Source: an uncultured Bacteroidales bacterium (GTDB taxonomy: Bacteria > Bacteroidota > Bacteroidia > Bacteroidales > P3). Taken from it: a stretch of DNA of 47,413 nucleotides. The stretch is from contig CAMVGR010000016.1 of the NCBI GenBank assembly GCA_947167075.1, positions 1 to 47,413 of the forward strand, read 5' to 3'. The translations under genes and the position numbers were made by a program. Positions 37,544 to 45,413 of this stretch are shown here, piece by piece. The notes beneath the pieces were generated by a model. The model saw only the letters and a program-made list of their open reading frames with translations. It was not told where the DNA came from and searched no databases. Positions within the stretch are counted from its first letter, which is position 1. Each line of letters opens with the position of its first letter.

Positions 37544-37620
37544 GTGATTAGTGATTGGTGATTAGTGATTGGCTCTTCTGGATCGACTCACGTTTCACTC
37601 GTCACTTTTCACGATTCACT
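37544..37620. repeat. 7-bp fold-back array between ferredoxin and alpha-subunit genes
   Basis: GTGATT recurs at 37544, 37551, 37558 and 37565; CAC recurs at 37596, 37603, 37610 and 37617. Both runs are exactly 7 bp apart and of opposite sense, separated by about 20 bp. They could pair as an imperfect hairpin within the operon message. Confidence 0.92.
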
Positions 37621-37623
37621 AAT

Positions 37624-37842
37624 TTAGATTTTTTTCTTGTAAACGGAGATTACGCCGTCCGGGCACACCATGGCGCAGCTGGCGCAGCCAATGCAGTTGT
37701 CATTGACGGTGTGGGTGTAGTTATAGCCCTTACCGTTCACTTCTTTCGACAGTTCGATGCATTTCATTGGGCATACGGGTACGCAGACGCCGCATCCTTT
37801 GCAATGCTCGGTATCGATGATGATTTGTCCTTTAAATGCCAT
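37624..37842 (-). CDS. 2x[4Fe-4S] ferredoxin subunit of the 2-oxoacid oxidoreductase
   Basis: A 72-residue protein with two CxxCxxCxxxC clusters, C14/C17/C20/C24 (CKGCGVCVPVCP) and C50/C53/C56/C60 (CIGCASCAMVCP). It is the delta/ferredoxin-like subunit that takes electrons from the TPP subunit. First gene of the operon, with a promoter about 60 bp upstream. Confidence 0.95.
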   Translation of the reverse strand: MAFKGQIIIDTEHCKGCGVCVPVCPMKCIELSKEVNGKGYNYTHTVNDNCIGCASCAMVCPDGVISVYKKKI

Positions 37843-37899
37843 AATTTAAGTGTTATAAGATTAATTTAATAAAATTCGTCGTAGGATGTAAACTGCCTG

Positions 37900-37907
37900 C
37901 AAAAATA
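37900..37907 (-). promoter_or_regulatory. Promoter -7 element of the 2-oxoacid oxidoreductase operon
   Basis: TATTTTTG on the minus strand fits the consensus. Transcription from it would give a leader of about 50 nt before the ferredoxin ATG at 37842. The -33 box is not clear. Confidence 0.65.
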
Positions 37908-37929
37908 CTAAAAAAAAATCATTACTCAC

Positions 37930-38179
37930 TAAAAATGGTTATATTTTTTTTACATTTCATTGCATCGCATTGATAATCATGTGGCTAAATATAAGTGTAT
38001 GATATGGCTGCTGCAGGCTTTGTTTGTGTTTAAGCGTAATGTGGAGTAAGAAGGTAGGTGACCAGATGCAGGAGAACACCATATCGCTCCCCCCAGTAGG
38101 ACCGACGGTGCTGCCAGTGCATCTTTTTCCTACGCAGGTTTCATCTGCATGCCTCTTATTAATGATATTTTTGCCTTCG
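37930..38179. other. Spacer between divergent operons, no gene seen
   Basis: About 250 bp without a credible frame. 38060-38140 is richer in GC than its surroundings (around CTCCCCCCAGTAGG and GACGGTGCTGCCAG) and could hold a small RNA, but I cannot match SRP, 6S, tmRNA or RNase P motifs. TTTTTCCT follows at 38124. Confidence 0.4.
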
Positions 38180-38271
38180 CCTACTTATCTCTTACTCGTC
38201 TAATGGAAGATTAGGAGATGACTAGGAGATGAGTAAGAGATGAGTAAGAGATGGTCTGTCTTTATTGCTGT
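38180..38271. repeat. 11-bp periodic array, second copy of the dispersed 55-bp element
   Basis: GATG at 38217, 38228, 38239 and 38250 is exactly 11 bp apart. The left part (CCTACTTATCT, CTTACTCGTCT) has the opposite sense, so it folds back around AATGGAAGATT. Bases 38217-38271 match the complement of 26066-26120 at 52 of 55 positions, including the flank GTCTTTATTGCTGT. Confidence 0.9.
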
Positions 38272-38390
38272 TTTACAATGTGTTGCAAAAGTGGTTTTGA
38301 GGCACGTTTTTGCCCTTGTTTTCATTCAATTCGTCCGGTGCTTTTAGCCGTCTCGGATAAAAAAGATTAGCCCATGTGTGGAAAAATGTG

Positions 38391-38398
38391 TATCTTTG
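38391..38398 (+). promoter_or_regulatory. yidC promoter -7 element
   Basis: TATCTTTG, followed by CAC as in the pepD promoter. The preceding bases (CCCATGTGTGGAAAAATGTG) are very like those before pepD, which suggests an extended promoter motif. Leader about 70 nt. Confidence 0.7.
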
Positions 38399-38473
38399 CA
38401 CTTTCTTCCGCTTTGTCGGGAGAGATTGTATATTGTTGGTAAATAAAGAAATAAGGCTAGATAAATAACAAAA

Positions 38474-40414
38474 ATGGACAAGAAATCTATAATAGGACTG
38501 GTGTTGATATTCGCCATCTTCGTGGGATATATGTTTTGGGTGTCGCCGTCGAAGGAAGAAATTGCAGAGAGGCAGCGTGTGTACGACAGCACTATGCAGG
38601 CCCAGTTGGAGGAGCAGCGTCTGGCAGACAGTTTGGCAGCAGCTGAGAAGGCCGCTCGTGAGTCGGGCGACAGTGCTTCGTTGGCAGCCCTTGTGTCGCC
38701 CAAGGATTCGCTTAAGGCCGCGTCGCGTACTATCCGTGTGACCAACGACTTGATGCTTATCGACTTGAATACGCTTGGTGCACAGGTGCAGAGTGTGGTG
38801 CTGGCCGACTATAAGACGTACGACAGTCTGCCCCTGCAGCTGATTACCAACGGCGAGGAGAATATGAACCTTGTGTTCTATACGGAGGACAACCGCACTG
38901 TGGAGACCGCCACGCTGCTGTTCGACCCGTACATTAACGGTGTGCCGGCCACCCAAAGCAATATCAACGTAGACGGTACGGACTCGGCGACGATCAGCTT
39001 CCGTAGCCCGCTGGGAGGAGATAGCACCGATGCCTACATGGAGTTTGTCTACACCGTGCATGGCGACAGCTATGAAGTGGGCTTCGATATTCGCTTCGTC
39101 AATGCCAAGAGTCAGATCCGCAACACCCCCTATATGGACTTCGCTTGGCAGAACCGTATGCTTCGCCAGGAAAAGGTGAATAGTGGCAGCCGCGGCAAGA
39201 GCAACCGAAACAGCGACCGCGAGCGCTACTATAGCAGCATCTACTACAAGACTCCGACTGACAAGAACCCCGATAACCTCCGAATGGGACAGGACGCATC
39301 GAAGCAGGTGAAGACAGGATTGGACTGGATCGCCTTCAAGCAGCAGTACTTCGCAGCCATCATCACGGCTGAGGGCAACGTGCCGTTCGAGAATGCTGAC
39401 CTAGCAGTCGCCACCGACCGCGACGACACAGCCGCCAACTATCTGACCAATATGCGTGCCTTGATAGGCTTGCCCTACGACCAGGCCCACCCGGATATGC
39501 ACCTCGGTTTTTACTTTGGACCCACCAAGCTCCGCGACCTTCGCGCGATGCACCGCGGCTACGACCGCATGCTACCTCTCGGATGGACGATCATCTCTAA
39601 GAGCATCAGCCGCTACCTCATTGTGCCGGTGTTCAACTTCCTGGAGCGCTTCAACTGGAACTACGGCATCATCATCATCGTCTTCACCCTGCTTATTCGA
39701 CTGGTGCTCCTGCCACTGGTCTTCAAGAGCTATCAAGGGGGTGCCATCATGCGTATCTTGAAGCCCGAGATGGATGCCTTGAACAAGAAGTATCCCAAGC
39801 AGGAACAAGCCATGCAGAAGCAGCAGGAGATGATGGCCCTGCAGCGGCGGGCTGGCTACAGTCCGATGGCGGGATGCCTGCCGGTGCTGATCCAAATGCC
39901 ATTCCTCACGGCAATGTTCATGTTCTTCCCCATCGCCATCGAGCTCCGTCAGAAGCCTTTCCTATGGTGCGACGATCTGTCCAACTATGATTCTATCCTC
40001 GACTTCGGATTCAATATTCCCCTCTACGGCGACCATATCTCGCTCTTCTGCCTCTTGATGTTCGGCATGCAGTTCTTCTACACCTGGTACACCATGCGCC
40101 AGCAGGCGGGCACACAGTCTGTGCCCGGAATGAAGTTTATGATGTATTTCATGCCCTTCATGATGCTCTTCATCTTCAACAGCCAGAGTGCTGGTCTTAA
40201 CCTCTACTACCTCATATCCCTCACCTTCACCATGACGGTGATGATGCTCATCCGCCGCTTCACTAGCGAGAAGAAAGTGCGTGCACGTATGGCTAGCTAC
40301 GACTCGAAGCATGCCAAGGGCGGGGCAAAACGCAAGAAGAGCAAGTTCCAGCAACGCCTGGAGGAGATGCAGAAGATGGCCGAGCAGATGCAGCGCGATC
40401 AAAACAAACGTTAA
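38474..40414 (+). CDS. yidC: Membrane protein insertase YidC
   Basis: Inserts and folds inner-membrane proteins, alone or with SecYEG. The 646-residue protein has the Gram-negative layout: an N-terminal membrane anchor (SIIGLVLIFAIFVGYMFW), a large periplasmic beta-domain (about 60-360), and the conserved Oxa1/YidC core (about 370-610). The core starts WTIISKSISRYLIVPVFNFL, carries the conserved Arg in the first core helix (FTLLIRLVLLPL), then the cytoplasmic hairpin KPEMDALNKKYPK and AGYSPMAGCLPVLIQMPFL. The C-terminal tail is basic (KGGAKRKKSKFQQR), good for ribosome contact. It is the first gene of a probable operon with nhaD 30 bp downstream. Confidence 0.96.
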   Translation: MDKKSIIGLVLIFAIFVGYMFWVSPSKEEIAERQRVYDSTMQAQLEEQRLADSLAAAEKAARESGDSASLAALVSPKDSLKAASRTIRVTNDLMLIDLNTLGAQVQSVVLADYKTYDSLPLQLITNGEENMNLVFYTEDNRTVETATLLFDPYINGVPATQSNINVDGTDSATISFRSPLGGDSTDAYMEFVYTVHGDSYEVGFDIRFVNAKSQIRNTPYMDFAWQNRMLRQEKVNSGSRGKSNRNSDRERYYSSIYYKTPTDKNPDNLRMGQDASKQVKTGLDWIAFKQQYFAAIITAEGNVPFENADLAVATDRDDTAANYLTNMRALIGLPYDQAHPDMHLGFYFGPTKLRDLRAMHRGYDRMLPLGWTIISKSISRYLIVPVFNFLERFNWNYGIIIIVFTLLIRLVLLPLVFKSYQGGAIMRILKPEMDALNKKYPKQEQAMQKQQEMMALQRRAGYSPMAGCLPVLIQMPFLTAMFMFFPIAIELRQKPFLWCDDLSNYDSILDFGFNIPLYGDHISLFCLLMFGMQFFYTWYTMRQQAGTQSVPGMKFMMYFMPFMMLFIFNSQSAGLNLYYLISLTFTMTVMMLIRRFTSEKKVRARMASYDSKHAKGGAKRKKSKFQQRLEEMQKMAEQMQRDQNKR

Positions 40415-40444
40415 GAAAAAACCAACGAAAAAACAATACACATT

Positions 40445-41812
40445 ATGGTAGTTGCATTAGTCACACTTTTCATTGTGGGATACTTCTTCATCGCGATGGA
40501 GCACCCCTTCAAAATCAATAAGACGGCCACCGCACTGCTGCTGGGCTGTCTCATTTGGGCGGTATATAACATGTTCAACATGTACAATCCCGCCATCCTG
40601 TCGGAATATGGCGGATTGGAAGGCTACCGCCATTTTGTCAGCGAATCACTGGTGGAAAACCTTGGCGAGACGGCGGAGATCGTGTTCTTCCTGCTCGGCG
40701 CCATGACCATAGTGACTCTGATAGAGGACTATCAGGGATTCACCGTGATTACGGACAAGATTACCACCACCGACAAGAAGAAACTGCTATGGGTAGTGTC
40801 CATACTCACCTTCTTCCTGTCGGCCCTCCTCGACAACATGACCACTGCCATCGTTATGGTAGCCCTGTTGCGTAAGCTCATCGCCGACCGCAAGGAGCGC
40901 TGGCTCTATGCCGGAATGGTGATACTGGCCGCCAATGCAGGCGGTGCATGGAGTCCCATCGGCGATGTAACCACCATCATGCTATGGATTGGTGGACAGG
41001 TGACCACGGTGAACATCATGGTGAAGACCCTCATTGCCTCGCTAGTATGCATGGCAGTGCCCGTCCTCATCCTTGGTTGCACCCTTAAGGGAGAGATCGT
41101 ACGCCCCGAAAGCGAGCAGTCGGGCATCGAGGTAGCACCGTGGATGCGCCGCCTTGTTCTCATCATGGGCGTGTGTGGCCTCGTCTTTGTCCCCATCTTC
41201 AAGACCATCACCCACCTGCCTCCCTATCTTGGTATGCTGCTAGCCCTGTCGGTGCTGTGGATTACCACCGAGATACTGAGCCGCAAGCACTCCAAAGAGG
41301 GCCACAAGCTGCCCACTGCCGTGAGTACCCTCGAGCATGTGGATGTGCCCACCATACTCTTCTTCTTGGGCATTCTGATGGCTGTGAGTTGCCTCAAAGT
41401 GGCCGGCATCCTAGGCACTTTGGCTGGTGGATTGAACGATACCTTCGGCAGCGAAGCCCCTGGATTCTTCTTTATCGACCTCATCATTGGCGTGCTTTCG
41501 TCGGTGGTAGACAATGTTCCCCTAGTGGCTGCAGCCATGGGTATGTACCCGCTGGGCGACGGTGCTATCTTCGATGTCAATCACCCCTTCTGGGAGTTCC
41601 TAGCCTACTGTGCTGGTACGGGCGGTAGCTTGCTCATCATTGGTTCTGCTGCTGGTGTGGCTGTGATGGGCATGGAGAAGATCGACTTCATTTGGTACCT
41701 GAAGAAAATCACCCTTTTGGCACTTGCTGGCTATCTTGCTGGTGCCTTGATATTCATCCTAATGGACGTGACACTATTCGAACAGGTGGCATGGCTGCGC
41801 GACTTGGCGTAG
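40445..41812 (+). CDS. nhaD: Na+/H+ antiporter NhaD family
   Basis: A 455-residue inner-membrane protein with about 11-12 hydrophobic segments. Family landmarks: LLDNMTTAIVMVALL with a buried Asp, NAGGAWSPIGDVTTIMLW, SSVVDNVPLVAAAMGMY with a second buried Asp, and GTGGSLLIIGSAAGVAVMGMEKIDF. These are the arsenite-permease-superfamily positions used by NhaD to swap sodium for protons. Physiologically it exports Na+ and helps pH balance. It lies 30 bp after yidC and 14 bp before an unknown membrane-anchored gene. Confidence 0.93.
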   Translation: MVVALVTLFIVGYFFIAMEHPFKINKTATALLLGCLIWAVYNMFNMYNPAILSEYGGLEGYRHFVSESLVENLGETAEIVFFLLGAMTIVTLIEDYQGFTVITDKITTTDKKKLLWVVSILTFFLSALLDNMTTAIVMVALLRKLIADRKERWLYAGMVILAANAGGAWSPIGDVTTIMLWIGGQVTTVNIMVKTLIASLVCMAVPVLILGCTLKGEIVRPESEQSGIEVAPWMRRLVLIMGVCGLVFVPIFKTITHLPPYLGMLLALSVLWITTEILSRKHSKEGHKLPTAVSTLEHVDVPTILFFLGILMAVSCLKVAGILGTLAGGLNDTFGSEAPGFFFIDLIIGVLSSVVDNVPLVAAAMGMYPLGDGAIFDVNHPFWEFLAYCAGTGGSLLIIGSAAGVAVMGMEKIDFIWYLKKITLLALAGYLAGALIFILMDVTLFEQVAWLRDLA

Positions 41813-41826
41813 CATAACAATACGTA

Positions 41827-43143
41827 ATGAAACAACTTTGGCTAGATTTTACTCAACGTCCTCTCTGGCGTAAGGTATGCGACATCCTGCTGGTGCTCTT
41901 TGCACTGGCAGGATTGGCCATTATCGGAGCCTGGGCTTTGTACCAAATGGGAGTGACCAACAACCGTGGAGCGGTTGACAAGAACTATCGCTACCTGATG
42001 TCGGTAAGCGAGATGAAAGACTTGAAGAATGCCCGTCTCTCCCAACAGGAGATCGACGAGCAATGGGCCATGCAGGTGGGCGAGCTGGCAGTGCTAGCCC
42101 GTCTCTACCCTGTCAACGCCCGCCTCATACTGCAAGCTGCTGCCGCAAGCAACGACCCCCTGGTGGTGCAACGCATGGTGGCGGCAGCAGGCATCTATAT
42201 GGACGAAAACGACACCCTCCGTCGCCTCACCACGGATATGGAGCACCTGCTGCAGTCGTGCCCCCAACAGCAGCGTGGCAATGTGATACCCTGGATGGCA
42301 ACGCCCGAATGGGAAGCACTGAAGGAGGCCATCACCCGCGACAGTGCCTTGATAAGACAGGCCGGTAGGCTGACCGGTGTCGAGCCACGCCTCATCGTTG
42401 GCTGTCTCATTGGCGAGCAGATTCGCCTCTTCAACTCCAAGCGCGAGATGTACAAGAAGTACCTCGGACCGGTGAAAGTGCTCAGTGTGCAGAGCCAGTT
42501 CAGCTATGGAGTGAATGGTATCAAGGACTTCACAGCCGAGGCTGTGGAAGAGCATCTGAAGGACCCCTCGTCCGAGTACTACATGGGACCGGCCTACGAG
42601 CACCTGCTCGACTTTGAGACCGACGACCATGTAGAGGAACGCTACAAGCGACTGGTGGACTATGGCAACCACCTCTACAGCTACATCTACACCGGATGCA
42701 TACTCCACCAGACGATGCTGCAGTGGCGACGTGCCGGCTACGACATATCCGATCGGCCCGACCTGCTGTTCACCCTCTTCAACGTGGGCTTTTCCCAGTC
42801 GGTGCCTAAGCCCGATCCTATGCCCGGCGGTAGCCATATCTCTGTCGGCGACCGCGAATACACCTTCGGTGCCATCGGTTTCGACTTCTACTACAGCGGC
42901 GAATTGGCCACGGTGTTCCCCTTCTTGCGCGAGAGGTTCATCACATCCGACCAGGCGCTAACTCCCGAGGAGGTGGCTGCGATACAGGACAATATGACGG
43001 ATTGCAACCGTCCCGAACGCGGACTGGAATACCGCCGCGACAGTGTGGCCACCGTGCCGGCATATACCGAACCGGTCGAAGAGCCCGACCCATTCGGCAT
43101 CGACCACTCGAAGGTGATCCCCATGCCCCATACTGCTCAATGA
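41827..43143 (+). CDS. Membrane-anchored protein, possible lysozyme/transglycosylase-like fold
   Basis: A 438-residue protein with one N-terminal membrane segment (about 18-40) and the rest likely periplasmic. The middle part (about 170-350) has features of a lysozyme-fold domain: RQAGRLTGVEPRLIVGCLIGEQIRLF with a candidate catalytic Glu197, then FSYGVNGIKDFTAEAVEEHLKD, where SYGVNGI stands in the place of the S-x-G-x-x-Q-I motif of transglycosylases. The later stretch SHISVGDREYTFGAIGFDFYYSGELA closes it. DUF1402-type proteins show a similar order. The enzyme assignment is a guess from pattern only. The C-terminal 60 residues look disordered. Cotranscription with yidC and nhaD is likely. Confidence 0.7.
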   Translation: MKQLWLDFTQRPLWRKVCDILLVLFALAGLAIIGAWALYQMGVTNNRGAVDKNYRYLMSVSEMKDLKNARLSQQEIDEQWAMQVGELAVLARLYPVNARLILQAAAASNDPLVVQRMVAAAGIYMDENDTLRRLTTDMEHLLQSCPQQQRGNVIPWMATPEWEALKEAITRDSALIRQAGRLTGVEPRLIVGCLIGEQIRLFNSKREMYKKYLGPVKVLSVQSQFSYGVNGIKDFTAEAVEEHLKDPSSEYYMGPAYEHLLDFETDDHVEERYKRLVDYGNHLYSYIYTGCILHQTMLQWRRAGYDISDRPDLLFTLFNVGFSQSVPKPDPMPGGSHISVGDREYTFGAIGFDFYYSGELATVFPFLRERFITSDQALTPEEVAAIQDNMTDCNRPERGLEYRRDSVATVPAYTEPVEEPDPFGIDHSKVIPMPHTAQ

Positions 43144-43196
43144 GTTAAACTATGTTAATTGTAGACACATACGAGGGGTATGTCAGAAAAAAAAAG

Positions 43197-43204
43197 TACT
43201 TTTG
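43197..43204 (+). promoter_or_regulatory. Promoter -7 element of the lipoprotein gene at 43251
   Basis: TACTTTTG fits the consensus, 46 bp before the ATG. Poly-A directly upstream; -33 box not clear. Confidence 0.62.
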
Positions 43205-43250
43205 CATCACGAAAAACAAATACAATACTAACCTATAAATCTTAAAAACA

Positions 43251-43757
43251 ATGAAAATCAAGAATTTGTTTGTGGCTCTTTTCGCCACTGCCGCACTTCT
43301 GTTTGCTGGATGCGGAAAAGATGTTAAACTAAATGGAACTACTTGGCAGGCCAGAGTTACCCAGGATATGACCGAGATGATTCTCGAAGAGATGTCCGAC
43401 GATCCCGAGGCTCTTGCTATGTGGGAGCAACTCATCGATATGATGGGCGGTAAGTTTGAGGTGAATATGGACTTCATACTGGCTTTCACCGACGAGACCA
43501 ACGGTAAGGCGACCTTTAAGATGTCCGTTGCCAACACAGACAAACTCCCTGCAGAAATTGGACAAATGATCGATCAGATGATGACTCAGTCCGAAACTGA
43601 GAACTTCACCTACACCTTCGACGGTGAAAAGGGTACCATCACTGCTGGTAATGACACAGAAGACTTCACCTACAACAAGTCCGACAAGACCATCACTATG
43701 TCGGCTGATGCAGAAGAATACGGCGTCGAGACTTTGGTATTCAGCGAAGTAAAATAA
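43251..43757 (+). CDS. Small lipoprotein, lipocalin-like
   Basis: A 168-residue lipoprotein with lipobox FAGC (Cys21). The mature part begins KDVKLNGTTWQARV, the NGTTW variant of the same IxGTW opening seen in the lipoproteins at 25412 and 26576, then a Met-rich helix (MTEMILEEMSDDPEALAMWEQLIDMMGG), which is an insert compared with those, and strands ENFTYTFDGEKGTITAG and FTYNKSDKTITM. Function unknown. A single-gene unit with its own promoter and terminator. Confidence 0.82.
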   Translation: MKIKNLFVALFATAALLFAGCGKDVKLNGTTWQARVTQDMTEMILEEMSDDPEALAMWEQLIDMMGGKFEVNMDFILAFTDETNGKATFKMSVANTDKLPAEIGQMIDQMMTQSETENFTYTFDGEKGTITAGNDTEDFTYNKSDKTITMSADAEEYGVETLVFSEVK

Positions 43758-43784
43758 TCGTCAGACAACCAAAGACAAAATAAA

Positions 43785-43818
43785 AAGAGCGGCAATGCCT
43801 GATGGCATTGCCGCTCTT
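43785..43818 (+). terminator. Strong terminator hairpin
   Basis: AAGAGCGGCAATGCC and its exact complement form a 15-bp stem around TGAT, 27 bp after the stop. No long T-run beyond CTCTTGC. Confidence 0.8.
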
Positions 43819-43849
43819 GCTATGTGTTCGAGCCGTGAATGCTACTTGA

Positions 43850-43930
43850 TTTCACGGTGCAGGTGCGAGGATGATGCGAGGATGATGCGAGGATGGTACG
43901 GTGCAAGTACGGTGCGGGTGCGGCTACGGG
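43850..43930. repeat. 11-bp periodic array
   Basis: Units start at 43853, 43864, 43875, 43886, 43897, 43908 and 43919, exactly 11 bp apart. The first is CACGGTGCAGG, then TGCGAGGATGA twice and TGCGAGGATGG, then TACGGTGCAAG, TACGGTGCGGG and TGCGGCTACGG. The ACGGTGC units resemble the complement of the array at 10246. The rest of this 350-bp spacer (43931-44057) shows no gene. Confidence 0.92.
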
Positions 43931-44057
43931 CTGTAGGATAGTGGTTTATGCTCTCCTGCGTTCCGTATCGGCCTCGAACGAGAGGCCGACGATGTGTACA
44001 CCGCACGTCGACCACATCCATACACCCACAGCCGGAAGTGAGCCACACCATACGCAA

Positions 44058-44091
44058 AACCGCCCCTCGAGTGAATCTTCGAGGGGCGGTT
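44058..44091 (-). terminator. Terminator of the ABC-transporter/lipoprotein operon
   Basis: Perfect 13-bp stem (AACCGCCCCTCGA with its complement) and an 8-nt loop; on the minus strand it is followed by TTTTGCG. It stands 18 bp after the lipoprotein stop codon. Confidence 0.8.
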
Positions 44092-44109
44092 AGCTAGCCA
44101 TTGTTATAG

Positions 44110-45051
44110 CTATTCGGCCTTCCAAGCACGGAATGTGCAGGCGAAGTGCGGGTCGCCGTTGTGCTTGACGCTGAAGGCTATATCTGCGTCGGAGGCCACC
44201 TTGGACATCTCCTCCATGCGGCGCTGGCACTTCTTGACGCCGCCCAGACCATGGGTGCACTGCATGTAGCACCCCTTGTGTCCCTCCTGGTGGTGCAGCT
44301 CGAAGCTGCCGAAGCCCAGTTCCTTGGCGCGCCGCTCCAGGCGGTCGAAGGCGCGGTCGGCCGAGCAGCCGTGCGAGACGAAGACGGTGTCGATCAGGGT
44401 TATGCCCCCGTCCGACTGGTCCTCTTTGGCCTCGGCATGGAGGGAGTCGAACTCCGCCTCGAAGTCGTCCCAATCGTCCTCCCAATCACCCAAGTCGGCG
44501 TTCAGCAGCTGCACAAAGACCACGTGCATCACCAGTTCGCGCACCTCGGGCAAATCGAGCAGACGGGTGGAGTTGAGAGCCAGTTCGTCGCAGACGAAGG
44601 TGCAGTGCGCTATCGGAGTGCCCCAAAAGCGGACGTCGAACTCCACGCCGTCGGTGGTTACGCGTGTCCAGCCCAGCCGAATGTTGAGCACCCACTTAGG
44701 CACCCCGCGCATCCGGAGGCACCAGACGTTGTCGTTCAACGCCTCCAGGCTGATGCCGTCGTCGGCGAGCGACTGGGAGGAGGCGTGGTCGATGTGGAGC
44801 GTGTCGTCGCTGCCGTCGTAGACGCGGGTAAGGAAGTGCAGACTGTCGCGCCAGCCATAGGTGACCAGCTGCCGCTCCTTGGTGGTTGCCATGAGGGCGA
44901 AGTCGTAGCCCTCGGCCTCGACGGTGTGTCTCACCTCGGAGGCCTCCACACCGCCCTGATACTCCATTAGCGCCGGTGCCTCGCGGTGGCGACATCCCGT
45001 AGCCAACAGAGCCACCACCGCTGCAATAATGATAATGAGTCTTGTTTTCAT
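44110..45051 (-). CDS. Lipoprotein of unknown function at the end of the ABC operon
   Basis: A 313-residue lipoprotein (lipobox LATGC, Cys20). The mature part has an N-terminal beta-rich region and a highly acidic middle (DLGDWEDDWDDFEAEFDSL), then a mixed part with several Cys (HGCSADR, GCYMQCTHG, KKCQRR) that might form disulphides outside the cytoplasm. I do not recognise the family. The ATG overlaps the GntR-type regulator stop by 4 bp, so the two are coupled. Its place next to an ABC exporter suggests an accessory or sensor role, which is inference. Confidence 0.8.
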   Translation of the reverse strand: MKTRLIIIIAAVVALLATGCRHREAPALMEYQGGVEASEVRHTVEAEGYDFALMATTKERQLVTYGWRDSLHFLTRVYDGSDDTLHIDHASSQSLADDGISLEALNDNVWCLRMRGVPKWVLNIRLGWTRVTTDGVEFDVRFWGTPIAHCTFVCDELALNSTRLLDLPEVRELVMHVVFVQLLNADLGDWEDDWDDFEAEFDSLHAEAKEDQSDGGITLIDTVFVSHGCSADRAFDRLERRAKELGFGSFELHHQEGHKGCYMQCTHGLGGVKKCQRRMEEMSKVASDADIAFSVKHNGDPHFACTFRAWKAE

Positions 45052-45398
45052 ATCACATCGTCTAAAGTTAATTCATCAATACTGATGCCCAGCAGCTTCA
45101 TCTTTTGCCGGATAAGCGGCAAGTCTTCCTCGAGGAACTCGCGCCGCTGGAGGGCTAGGATTCGCTCGCGAGCATCCGAAGCCACATAGTATCCCATGCC
45201 GCGGCGCTGATAGATAATCTCTTCCTGCTGCAGGTAGTCGAACGAGCGCACCACGGTGTTGGGATTCACGCCCATCTGTGTGGCCACATCGCGCACCGAC
45301 GGCATGCGGTCGTCGGGCGTGAGTTGCCCTTGCAGCACCTGCTCCATCAGCCAGTCGGCTATCTGCAGGTATATCGGTTTTTGCTTTCTGAAGTCCAT
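45048..45398 (-). CDS. GntR-family regulator, YtrA subfamily
   Basis: A 116-residue DNA-binding protein with the short YtrA architecture: a winged-helix domain (about 8-75) including IYLQIADWLMEQVLQGQL, PSVRDVATQMGVNPNTVVRSFDYL as the helix-turn-helix, and YQRRGMGYYV as the wing, then a short helical tail for dimer formation. There is no large effector domain. YtrA-type regulators usually repress a neighbouring ABC transporter, and such genes are adjacent here. Unusually it comes after, not before, the transporter genes. Confidence 0.93.
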   Translation of the reverse strand: MDFRKQKPIYLQIADWLMEQVLQGQLTPDDRMPSVRDVATQMGVNPNTVVRSFDYLQQEEIIYQRRGMGYYVASDARERILALQRREFLEEDLPLIRQKMKLLGISIDELTLDDVI

Positions 45399-45413
45399 AT
45401 ACGACGTGTGTTT

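Noticed and set aside
38060..38140. Candidate small RNA (SRP or 6S)
   Set aside because: No conserved SRP apical motif, 6S bubble or tmRNA tag is visible on either strand; left as an unexplained GC-richer spacer.
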